A DNA stretch of 22,396 nucleotides from JBBQWZ01 sp038210135. Lineage in GTDB: Bacteria; Acidobacteriota; Terriglobia; Bryobacterales; Bryobacteraceae. The translations under genes were made by a program, and so were the position numbers. The notes below the pieces were generated by a model. That model saw only the letters and a program-made list of their open reading frames with translations, ran no database searches and was not told the DNA's origin. How positions within the stretch are numbered: the stretch's first letter is position 1; each line of letters starts with the position of its first letter. Shown here piece by piece: positions 7,149 through 14,604 of this stretch. The stretch covers positions 1 to 22,396 of the forward strand of contig JBBQWZ010000063.1 of assembly GCA_038210135.1 (NCBI GenBank), given 5' to 3'.

Positions 7149-9344
7149 TTGCGCTGTAGCCTGCTCTTGCTTACCGGCACCCTCTTCGCGGCGGATCCGT
7201 GGACGGCACAAGTTGCGCCGTTTTTCCAGCGGTCCTGCGTGGCATGCCACAACGCAACACTGCACCAGGGCGGCATCGACTTTTCGAGCTATAAGACTTC
7301 GGCAAGCGCGCTGCGGGACCGCGATGTTTTCGAGAAGGCGGTCGGCAAACTGCGGACCGGCGAGATGCCGCCCAAAGGACTGCCGCGTCCGAAGGCGGAG
7401 CAGGTCGCGATGGTGGATGGCTGGTTCACCGCGGAGTTCGCGAAGCTGGACGCCAGGCAGAAACCGGATCCGGGCCGGGTAACGGCACGCCGCCTGAATC
7501 GCGAAGAATACAACCGCACGGTGCGCGATCTGTTGGGCGTGGACATTCATCCGGCGAGTGCGTTTCCGCCGGACGACAGCGGGTATGGGTTCGACAATAT
7601 CGGCGATGTGCTCAGCGTTTCGCCGATCCTGATGGAGCGCTACTTAAGCGCCGCAAACAAGCTGGCGGCGGCGGCGATCGTGGCGGGTCCGCCGCCGAAG
7701 CCGACGGTCGAGAAGCATGGCCGGCCCCCGAAGTGGCCGGATAGCTTTCTCGAAGCAAAGCACAGGTTTCCGGCGGATGGCCGCTACAAGCTGCGGTTCA
7801 ACGTTTCGGGTGAACGGAAAAAAGACAAAGCCATTCAGGCGGCGATCTCGTTTGATGGACGCGTCCTTGAAACTTTCGACATCAGCTTGGACGGCGACTC
7901 CACCCGGGTTCGCGAGGTAGAGATTCCGGTGATGGCGGGCGAGCACATGATCCGCGCGGCGTTCGTGACGCCGGTGCTGGCGAAGGAATCGATTTCGATC
8001 ATCGAAGTCCGCGGACCGTATGACGCGAAGATGCCTTTGACGGAAAGCCACAAGCGGATTTTTGTATGCGGCGAAAAGACGCCGGAATGCGCCCGGCAGA
8101 TCCTTGGCAAGCTCGCACGGCGCGCCTGGCGTCGTCCGGTGAAGGTGGCGGAAGTAGAGCGGCTGGCGGCGTTCGTCGCGGCGGCACAGGCGGATGACGC
8201 CTCGTTTGAAGAGGGCATGCGGGTGGCGCTGAAGGCGATCCTGGTGTCGCCGAATTTCTTATTTCGCATCGAGCGGGATTCGAAGCCGGAAGACTCGAAA
8301 GCGGCGCATCGCGTGAGTGACCTGGAGCTGGCTTCGCGGCTTTCCTATTTCCTGTGGAGTTCGATGCCGGATGAAGAATTGTTGACGCTGGCCGAGCACG
8401 GCAAGTTGTCGAACGGACTGCGGACTCAGGTGGCTCGCATGTTGAGAGATCCGAAGTCGAATGCCTTGGCGGACAACTTCGGTGGCCAGTGGCTGGAACT
8501 GCGAAACCTGGACACGGTGCGTCCGGATCCGCAGAAGTTCCCTTCCTTCGATGAGCCTTTGCGCAAGGCGATGAAGGAAGAGACGATGCGGTTCTTCGAT
8601 TCGGTGTTGCGCGAAGACCGCAGTATTTTCGATTTTCTCTCGGGGAACTATACGTTCCTGAATGAGCGGCTAGCGAAGCACTACGGAATCGAAGGCGTCG
8701 AGGGACCGGAATTCCGACGCGTCGAGCTGACCGACGCGCGGCGCCGGGGGGTGATGACGCAAGCGAGCATCCTGACGCTGAGTTCGTATCCGACGCGCAC
8801 GTCGCCGGTGCTGCGCGGGAAGTATGTGCTGGAGAATTTCCTGAATGCGGCTCCGCCGCCTCCTCCGCCGGGCGTTCCGCCGCTCGAAGACAGCGCCATC
8901 GGAGAGGTGGCTTCGATGCGGCAGCAATTGAACGCGCATCGCGCGAACGCAGTCTGCGCGTCGTGCCACGTGCGGATGGATCCGATTGGCTTTGGATTCG
9001 AAAATTACGACGCGATCGGCAAATGGCGGGAACGGGATGGCAAATTCGCGGTGGATGCCAGCGGAGAATTGCCGAATGGCCGAAAGTTCGAGGGTGCCGC
9101 CCAACTGATCGCAATTTTGCTCGAACGCAAAGACGAGTTTCGATCGGCATTGACGGAGAGGCTGATGACGTATGCGCTGGGCCGGGGCCTCGAGCGGTAC
9201 GACCGCGCCGCGATACAATCGGTTAGCCGGAAAGTGGCGGCGTCGGGCGACAAATTCTCAAGCTTGGTGTTTGAGATTGCCGAGAGCGTGCCGTTCCGCC
9301 AACGGCGCGGTGAAGATATCGCGAATCCAGCGGGAACGAAGTAG
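7149..9344 (+). CDS. Secreted c-type haem protein of the DUF1587/1595/1592/1588/1585 family
   Basis: The 731-residue protein begins with a short signal peptide (cleavage near FAA-DPW, residue 15). A cytochrome c-like module follows: C30-V-A-C33-H34, with Met73 in GEMPP as the likely second axial ligand. The DUF1587 signature comes next (about 114-175, LNREEYNRTVRDLLGVD). A beta-rich stretch at 185-300 resembles the carbohydrate-binding-like insert of the family. DUF1595 (about 310-370), DUF1592 (about 385-510, LASRLSYFLWSSMPDEEL), DUF1588 (about 530-630) and DUF1585 (about 650-720) follow in the usual order. A second motif C603-A-S-C606-H607 lies inside DUF1588, as is usual for this family. 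The biochemical function of the family is not established; an exported redox role on polymers has been suspected. The start is TTG at 7149, because an in-frame TAG at 7143 excludes anything earlier nearby. The DUF1552 gene begins 11 nt downstream. Confidence 0.9.
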   Translation: MRCSLLLLTGTLFAADPWTAQVAPFFQRSCVACHNATLHQGGIDFSSYKTSASALRDRDVFEKAVGKLRTGEMPPKGLPRPKAEQVAMVDGWFTAEFAKLDARQKPDPGRVTARRLNREEYNRTVRDLLGVDIHPASAFPPDDSGYGFDNIGDVLSVSPILMERYLSAANKLAAAAIVAGPPPKPTVEKHGRPPKWPDSFLEAKHRFPADGRYKLRFNVSGERKKDKAIQAAISFDGRVLETFDISLDGDSTRVREVEIPVMAGEHMIRAAFVTPVLAKESISIIEVRGPYDAKMPLTESHKRIFVCGEKTPECARQILGKLARRAWRRPVKVAEVERLAAFVAAAQADDASFEEGMRVALKAILVSPNFLFRIERDSKPEDSKAAHRVSDLELASRLSYFLWSSMPDEELLTLAEHGKLSNGLRTQVARMLRDPKSNALADNFGGQWLELRNLDTVRPDPQKFPSFDEPLRKAMKEETMRFFDSVLREDRSIFDFLSGNYTFLNERLAKHYGIEGVEGPEFRRVELTDARRRGVMTQASILTLSSYPTRTSPVLRGKYVLENFLNAAPPPPPPGVPPLEDSAIGEVASMRQQLNAHRANAVCASCHVRMDPIGFGFENYDAIGKWRERDGKFAVDASGELPNGRKFEGAAQLIAILLERKDEFRSALTERLMTYALGRGLERYDRAAIQSVSRKVAASGDKFSSLVFEIAESVPFRQRRGEDIANPAGTK

Positions 9345-9355
9345 CCAAGGACATC

Positions 9356-10717
9356 ATGTTTTTGACGCGCAAACATCTGTCGCGCCGGACGCTGCTGCGG
9401 GGAATCGGCGCGGCCTTCGCGCTGCCTGCTCTCGATGCGATGGTCCCGGCATTCGCTGCGACGGCGCAGGCGACTTCGCCGACGCGAATGGCCTTTCTGT
9501 ACGCACCCAACGGAATCATCATGCGGAATTGGACTCCGCCGGTCGAGGACCTGATTCCTTTGCATGCGCCGCTTCCAGGTGATTTTCCGCGAATCTTAAA
9601 ACCGCTCGAGTCTCTTCGACGAGAGATTTCGGTGCTGTCCGGATTGACGCACAATGGCGGACGCGAATTGGGCGACGGCGCGGGAGATCATGCGCGGGCG
9701 GCGGCTTCGTTCCTGACCGGTGCGCATCCGCGCAAGACGGCCGGGGCGGATATTCACAACGGCCCGTCGGCGGATCAGATTGCGGCGCAGCAATTCGGTT
9801 CGGCGACGAAATTCGCGTCGCTTGAATTGACGCTTGAAGCAGGCGGACAGGCTGGCAGCTGCGATTCGGGTTACAGCTGCGCCTACACCAATAATATTTC
9901 CTGGCGCACGGCAGAGACGCCGATGCCACCGGAAGCGGATCCGCGGCAGTTCTTCGAGCGGCTCTTTGCGGGCTTCGATACGAGTGAAACCGCCGCTAAT
10001 CGGGCGCGGCGGTTGAAGTACGAGAAAAGTATCCTCGATCAGGTGATGGAAGACACCAAGCGCCTGCAGGGCAGCCTGGGCCGAACCGACCGGCGCAAAC
10101 TCGACGAATACCTCGACGCGGTTCGGGCGATCGAAGTGCGGATCGAGGGCGCGGAGAAAGCCGGCGCGCAGCAGGCGCCGGACTTTGAGCGTCCGGAAGG
10201 TGTTCCTGCGGAGTTCCACGAATACGCGAAGCTGATGCTTGACATGCTGTTCGTCGCGTTCCAGACGGACACCACGCGCATTGCGACGATGATGCTGGGC
10301 CGCGAAGGCTCGACGCGTCCGTATCGCGAAATCGACGTTCCGGATGCCCATCATCCGATCACGCACCATCAGGGCAAGAAGGATCTGATCGAAAAGATCA
10401 CCAAGATCAACACGTATCACGTCGAGCAAGTGGCGTATTTCCTCAAGAAATTGCGCGATACTCCGGACGGCGATGGCACGCTGCTCGATCGGTCAATGAT
10501 CGTATACGGATCCGGAATCAGCGACGGCAACGCGCATCATCATCACAACCTGCCGGTTCTGCTGGCGGGCAAGGGCAACGGCGCGTTCCCGAACCATGGG
10601 CGTCATCTGTTGTATCCCAAAAATACGCCGATGTCGGATTTGTACGTAACGATGCTGGAGCGTTTCGGCGCGAAGGTGGATTCGTTCGGCGATAGCCGCA
10701 AGCCTTTGGCCATCTAG
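9356..10717 (+). CDS. Tat-exported DUF1552 protein
   Basis: The 453-residue protein opens with a twin-arginine signal: SRRTLLRG at residues 9-16, followed by a hydrophobic stretch and an Ala-rich cleavage region near 35. It should therefore be exported folded, possibly with a cofactor. The rest matches the DUF1552 family: an FLYAPNGI block after the signal, SGLTHNGGRELGDGAGDHARAA-like metal-ligand-rich sequence, and a conserved GNAHHHHNLPVLLAG histidine cluster near the C-terminus. The layout resembles the alkaline-phosphatase-like/DUF1501 superfamily, so a hydrolase or metal-dependent role is possible. No activity is established for the family. It starts 11 nt after the DUF1592-type gene, and this pairing recurs in related phyla, which suggests a shared exported system. 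The ATG at 9356 is well placed ahead of the signal peptide. Confidence 0.9.
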   Translation: MFLTRKHLSRRTLLRGIGAAFALPALDAMVPAFAATAQATSPTRMAFLYAPNGIIMRNWTPPVEDLIPLHAPLPGDFPRILKPLESLRREISVLSGLTHNGGRELGDGAGDHARAAASFLTGAHPRKTAGADIHNGPSADQIAAQQFGSATKFASLELTLEAGGQAGSCDSGYSCAYTNNISWRTAETPMPPEADPRQFFERLFAGFDTSETAANRARRLKYEKSILDQVMEDTKRLQGSLGRTDRRKLDEYLDAVRAIEVRIEGAEKAGAQQAPDFERPEGVPAEFHEYAKLMLDMLFVAFQTDTTRIATMMLGREGSTRPYREIDVPDAHHPITHHQGKKDLIEKITKINTYHVEQVAYFLKKLRDTPDGDGTLLDRSMIVYGSGISDGNAHHHHNLPVLLAGKGNGAFPNHGRHLLYPKNTPMSDLYVTMLERFGAKVDSFGDSRKPLAI

Positions 10718-10726
10718 CGACGTCGC

Positions 10727-11944
10727 TTACGCGCGCGCTTCCGCCTGGTTTGTGTTGCCTGCCAGCGCCAACCAAAACAGATAGCCGATCACGGGGACCA
10801 GCGCAGCGATCGCGAACGCCGTTTGAAAATTTCGCTGATCGAAGAGGCGTCCGAAATTTGGCATCGCGATGGCAAGGGTGGCTCCGTATGCGCCGGTGCA
10901 GAGGCCGCCGATCCATGCGGATTTTTGGATCGAGAATAATTCCGTGGCGTACGTGACGGCTAAAAGTTGGAATCCGGACGCGACGAACATGGCGAAGAAA
11001 AACTGCGCAAGGACGCTCTGATAGGCGATTTGCAACGGGATTGCCGCAATCGGCAAACTTAAAAACGCGACCAACGGCAGCATCCACGGAATGACCTGGA
11101 GCTTGCTGCGGCTTCGCGCAAGTCGGTCCATCAGAAAGCCCCAGAAGAAGATTCCGACTTCGGACCCGAGCGGCGGAATCCACAGGAATGCGCCGATTTG
11201 TTTTTGCGACAGGTGCATCGCGCGGTCGAGGTAGAGCGCCGCCGAGTAGACGATGAAGCCCAACGGCAGGGCTCCGAGCGAATAGCACAGTAGGAACGCC
11301 CAGACGCGGCGATCGGCAAGAGAGGGCCGCGCTCCTTGTGACTGCATTTCCTTGGCCTGCGATGTCGCGGAAGCCCATGGAGCGCGCCGCGTGAGGACGA
11401 GCCAGAAAATCAGCCACGCAATTCCAAGGATGCCGGTAGCCCAGAAAGCCCCGCGCCAGCCGTAGCGAAGTGCGATGGGCGTCATCAGGATGGGCGTGAG
11501 GATGGCTCCGGCAGATCCGCCAGAGAACGTCATGGCGATTCCGCGGGAGCGCTCGGACGTGTTCAGCGTTTGCGTGACGGCTCGAAGTCCACCGGGGGAA
11601 GCAGCGCCCTCGCCAAGTCCGAGCGCCGCGCGCGCAAAGAAGAAGCCGAGGAAACCGCCAGCCCAAACGTGGGCCACCGAGGCAAGAGACCAGAGGGCGA
11701 CGGCACAAGCCATTCCGCGGCGCAGGCCGGTACGATCGAGCACCCAACCCCACAGCGGATTCGCAACCATGAAGGCGATGGAAAACGCGGAGACGACGTA
11801 GCCGAACTGCTCGGCATTCATGCCGGTTTCTTTCAGGATGGTCGGAGCGAGCAGCGCGAGCGTATTGCGGTCGATGTAGCTGATGATGACGACCAGCATC
11901 ATCGAAGCCGCGGGAATCCACCGGCTCATCGCGGACCGGCCCAC
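10727..11944 (-). CDS. MFS transporter (ACS-like), second of two tandem paralogues
   Basis: The 405-residue protein has about 12 membrane helices and major-facilitator motifs. These include SYIDRN in helix 1, the loop 2-3 motif LDRTGLRRG (motif A), and RAALGLGEGAASPGGLRA with SGGSAGAI as in the anion:cation symporter branch, which carries sugar acids and other organic anions. It is clearly paralogous to the gene just upstream: both share APTILKETGMNAEQ, SLW.(F/L)ASV.H and GWRGAFW.TG at matching positions. The GTG at 11944 is preferred: a GGAGGAG lies 13 nt upstream inside the end of the previous gene, whose TGA is only 4 nt before this start. An in-frame ATG at 11929 is the alternative. It ends 9 nt from the convergent DUF1552 gene, with no visible terminator. 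The substrate is unknown. Confidence 0.88.
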   Translation of the reverse strand: MGRSAMSRWIPAASMMLVVIISYIDRNTLALLAPTILKETGMNAEQFGYVVSAFSIAFMVANPLWGWVLDRTGLRRGMACAVALWSLASVAHVWAGGFLGFFFARAALGLGEGAASPGGLRAVTQTLNTSERSRGIAMTFSGGSAGAILTPILMTPIALRYGWRGAFWATGILGIAWLIFWLVLTRRAPWASATSQAKEMQSQGARPSLADRRVWAFLLCYSLGALPLGFIVYSAALYLDRAMHLSQKQIGAFLWIPPLGSEVGIFFWGFLMDRLARSRSKLQVIPWMLPLVAFLSLPIAAIPLQIAYQSVLAQFFFAMFVASGFQLLAVTYATELFSIQKSAWIGGLCTGAYGATLAIAMPNFGRLFDQRNFQTAFAIAALVPVIGYLFWLALAGNTNQAEARA

Positions 11945-11948
11945 ACAA

Positions 11949-13196
11949 TCACGAACGCTCCTCCGCAGCGCGCGATTTCAGCAGCGCCCACGCGACATAT
12001 CCGACGACAGGCAGCGAGGCGGCGAGGGCAAAGGATTCATCGTAGCGATGCCGGTCGAACAGGCGGCCGGCGTAGGGCATAACGACGGCGACACTGGCGG
12101 ACCAGGATCCGGCTCCGAGTCCGGCGATCAGGCCGGAGTGGCGAGTTGAAAAGGTGCGCTGGGCAAAGGCGATTCCGCCGATGATGAAGCCGGAGGTCGT
12201 GAACATGGCGAGAAACAATTCGGCCATCACGAGGGGCAGCGACTGAATGTGCGGGACTAAGGCAAGCGGAAGCGAGCAAAGGACCAGAAACGGGAACAAT
12301 CGCTCGAATTCGCGATGCGCGGTGCGCCCGGCGATCATACGGTCGATGGCCCAGCCCCAAAAGAAATAGCCGATTTCCCAGCCGAGTGGGGGAATCAGCA
12401 GTAGGTATTTCAGCTGATCCTGCGATTGATGCCAGGCTTGCGAAAGAAAGAGCGAGGTGTTGTAAAGGACAAAGCCCAACGGCATCGCACCGAGCGCGTA
12501 GATGGCAATGAAGGCCCAGGTTTCGCGATCTGCCCACTGTGGACCTCGTAGCTTTTCCGTGACACTTTTGGCAACCGGCTCGAGTTTTTCGTTGCGCGGG
12601 CTGCCGGCCAACCACCACCACAAAATCCAAAGTGCTCCGACGAATCCGGTACACCAGAATGCGCCGCGCCAGCCGAATCGGGCGGCGATGGGAATCACGA
12701 TCAGCGGTGTGACGATGGCGCCCAGCGCTCCTCCGCTGTAGGAAATGGCGATTCCGCGAGCGCGTTGTAGTGGCGGTAGAGATTCCGTGGCGGCGCGCAA
12801 GCCGCCGGGAAACGTGGCGCCTTCGCCGAAGCCGAGCAACGCGCGCAGAGCGGCGAAACTGGCGAATCCGCCGGCAAGAGCATGCAATACGGAGGCGAAG
12901 GTCCAGAGCGAAACGGCGGCGGTCATGCCGTTGCGAGTGCCAATGCGATCGAGGGTCCGGCCCCAAACGGGATTGCCGGCCATGTAGGCGAAAGAGAACG
13001 CGGCGACGACCCAGCCGTATTGCTCGGCGTTCATTCCGGTTTCTTTGAGGATGGTTGGCGCGAGAGCGGCGAGTGCGTTGCGGTCGATATAGCTGAGTAC
13101 GGAAACCAGCATCATGGCGACGGACGGAATCCACTTACGCCACGTGGTGTCGTAGAGGGCTCCGCTGTCGCTATGGGTTTCGGTGACTGCTGACAC
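11949..13196 (-). CDS. MFS transporter (ACS-like), first of two tandem paralogues
   Basis: The 415-residue protein is a 12-helix major-facilitator transporter. Helix 1 carries SYIDRN, the loop 2-3 motif reads LDRIGTRNG, and RALLGFGEGATFPGGLRA is followed by YSGGALGAI. It resembles the downstream paralogue along its whole length. The open frame continues upstream to 13646, but that part runs through the GNAT gene in another frame and codes Arg-rich nonsense. The first sensible start is GTG at 13196, giving MSAVTETHSDSGALYD before the first helix. This start is 44 nt after the GNAT stop; no strong Shine-Dalgarno is visible. It is probably co-transcribed with the GNAT gene and the second MFS gene. 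Substrates of the family include hexuronates, galactonate and other organic anions; none can be assigned here. Confidence 0.88.
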   Translation of the reverse strand: MSAVTETHSDSGALYDTTWRKWIPSVAMMLVSVLSYIDRNALAALAPTILKETGMNAEQYGWVVAAFSFAYMAGNPVWGRTLDRIGTRNGMTAAVSLWTFASVLHALAGGFASFAALRALLGFGEGATFPGGLRAATESLPPLQRARGIAISYSGGALGAIVTPLIVIPIAARFGWRGAFWCTGFVGALWILWWWLAGSPRNEKLEPVAKSVTEKLRGPQWADRETWAFIAIYALGAMPLGFVLYNTSLFLSQAWHQSQDQLKYLLLIPPLGWEIGYFFWGWAIDRMIAGRTAHREFERLFPFLVLCSLPLALVPHIQSLPLVMAELFLAMFTTSGFIIGGIAFAQRTFSTRHSGLIAGLGAGSWSASVAVVMPYAGRLFDRHRYDESFALAASLPVVGYVAWALLKSRAAEERS

Positions 13197-13240
13197 AAAG
13201 GTGGATGATAGCGCAGGGGCGGCGGACGAACGTTCTGGAG

Positions 13241-13813
13241 TCACTCCGGTGTCAGTAGTTCGAAGACGAGGTGGGTTTCGGTGGGATGTGTTTGGTGAAA
13301 CCCGTTGCGCTCGAGAACTGCGATCGAGGGCGGGTTCGAGGCTGTCGTTCTGGCGGTGACTCGGCGGACACCCGCGTCCCTGGCACGATCGACGAAAGCG
13401 CTGACCATTTCCGTGGCGAAACCTTGGCCGCGCCAGTGTTCGGAAACCGAATAGCCGATTTCCACCATACCTTCGCCGTCGGGCGGACCCATAAAACCGC
13501 CACTGCCGACCAGAGTCGCCGGCCGCGATTCGGTGGCGTGGGCGACGGCGTACCAGCCCAACCAGCCGGCGGCTTCGGCGCCGCGCGTTTCGAGTTGTTC
13601 GAGGAAGTACTCCATCGCGTCGGCGTCGTACTCGCCGGGCGGCCAATCGGCGGGCACGTCCGCGAACAACGCGGCGCCCAGCAGCGAGGGGCTTTCGATT
13701 TCCATTTTGAGGAATTCGACGGTGGCGGCGAATAGAGTGAGGCGCGGAGTACGCAGCGGATCAGGCGGTCGGAAGCTTTGCGGCAAGCCGAAGGATAGCG
13801 CACCGCTCGGCAT
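13241..13813 (-). CDS. GNAT-family N-acetyltransferase
   Basis: From ATG 13813 the protein has 190 residues. It shows the RimJ/RimL-like GNAT layout: LRTPRLTL near the N-terminus, a central MVEIGYSVSEHWRGQGFATE block containing the acetyl-CoA pyrophosphate-binding motif (R-G-Q-G-F-A), and SIAVLERNGFH near the C-terminus. The frame is open to a GTG at 13882, but that codon abuts the ribosome binding site of the divergent TPR gene and the extra 23 residues have no homology. ATG 13813 is therefore preferred, and a later start just before LRTPRL is also possible. The stop lies 44 nt before the first MFS gene on the same strand, so it may head a GNAT-MFS-MFS operon. The acceptor substrate is unknown. 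Confidence 0.85.
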   Translation of the reverse strand: MPSGALSFGLPQSFRPPDPLRTPRLTLFAATVEFLKMEIESPSLLGAALFADVPADWPPGEYDADAMEYFLEQLETRGAEAAGWLGWYAVAHATESRPATLVGSGGFMGPPDGEGMVEIGYSVSEHWRGQGFATEMVSAFVDRARDAGVRRVTARTTASNPPSIAVLERNGFHQTHPTETHLVFELLTPE

Positions 13814-13882
13814 TCGTCCGGTGATTTTCGCTGTTGGCCGGTTTTCCGAATCGAAAAAGAAGCCGGCGGGTATTCTACTCAC

Positions 13883-13899
13883 GAGGAGAAACGATCATG
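13883..13899 (+). promoter_or_regulatory. Strong ribosome binding site deciding the start of the TPR/haem gene
   Basis: GAGGAGAAACGATC directly precedes the ATG at 13897. The purine-rich AGGAGA is spaced about 8 nt from the start codon, the clearest Shine-Dalgarno in the window. It fixes the start at 13897 rather than at an earlier in-frame codon at 13834. Confidence 0.8.
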
Positions 13900-14604
13900 A
13901 AGAAACGGACCCGACTGGCGATTGCAGGAGCGGTGGCATTTATGCTGAGTTTTGTGTTCGCCTTGAAGAGTGCCCCGGCGCAGGACGCCGCGCGTTTCGA
14001 TCATGCCGTCCGGACGGACTTCTTCGCCGGATTTGCGGGAAATAAAGAGTTGCTGGCGCGGGGCCTGGCGGCTTGTGAAAAGACGCTCGCGGCCGATCCG
14101 AATCACGCGGAGGCGCTGGTGTGGCACGGCGCTGGCTTGTATTTTCAGGGCGGCCAATTGCGCGCCAAAGAAGAAACGCAGCGCCGCTTCGAGCTGATCC
14201 AGAAAGGAATGGGCGAGATGGATCGGGCTGTGGAATTGGCTCCCGATTCGATTGGCGTGCGCATTCCGCGAGGCGCAGTGCTTCTCGCATCGGCTCCGTT
14301 TATTCCGGCGCAGTTCGGTAAGCCGATGGTGGAGCGCGGGGTGAGCGACTATCAGCGCGCTTACGATCTGCAGAAAGACGTCCTGATGACAATCGGATCG
14401 CATCCGCGTGGCGAGCTATTGAGCGGGTTGGCGTTTGGCAACGCGTATTTGGGCAACATGGAACAGGCGGAGTCGTTCTTTCTGAAAGTGAAGGAGATGA
14501 ATCCGAATTCCCCGTATTCAAAGCGCGCTGACAAATGGCTGGTGGCGAAGTCGCTTCCGGCGACGGAAGGCGCCTGCATCGGCTGTCACGTGCCGGGCAA
14601 GTAG
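13897..14604 (+). CDS. Exported TPR protein with a C-terminal CxxCH haem-binding motif
   Basis: The 235-residue protein has a lysine-rich start and a hydrophobic stretch (8-23), with signal peptidase cleavage likely after APAQ (about residue 29). The mature part is helical with TPR-like units: LLARGLAACEKTLAADPNHAEAL (52-74), GEMDRAVELAPDSIGV (106-121) and NAYLGNMEQAESFFLKVKEMNPNS (182-205). The last nine residues contain C227-I-G-C230-H231, the covalent attachment site for a c-type haem, only four residues from the C-terminus. It is thus probably a periplasmic scaffold carrying a single terminal haem. A distal axial ligand cannot be assigned. The final 19 nt overlap the 3' end of the convergent ketoacyl synthase gene. 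The specific function is unknown. Confidence 0.85.
   Translation: MKKRTRLAIAGAVAFMLSFVFALKSAPAQDAARFDHAVRTDFFAGFAGNKELLARGLAACEKTLAADPNHAEALVWHGAGLYFQGGQLRAKEETQRRFELIQKGMGEMDRAVELAPDSIGVRIPRGAVLLASAPFIPAQFGKPMVERGVSDYQRAYDLQKDVLMTIGSHPRGELLSGLAFGNAYLGNMEQAESFFLKVKEMNPNSPYSKRADKWLVAKSLPATEGACIGCHVPGK

Noticed and set aside
10534..10553. CAT-CAC repeat as a microsatellite
   Set aside because: It encodes the conserved histidine cluster of DUF1552 proteins, so it reflects the protein sequence.
10518..11948. 476-residue minus-strand open frame
   Set aside because: It overlaps the second MFS gene in another frame; the MFS frame has helices and motifs while this one is Arg/His-rich, a shadow of GC-rich codons.
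13197..13646. N-terminal extension of the first MFS gene to a 565-residue protein
   Set aside because: It lies over the GNAT gene in another frame, is Arg-rich and without hydrophobic segments or homology; MFS proteins begin just before the first helix, as with GTG 13196.
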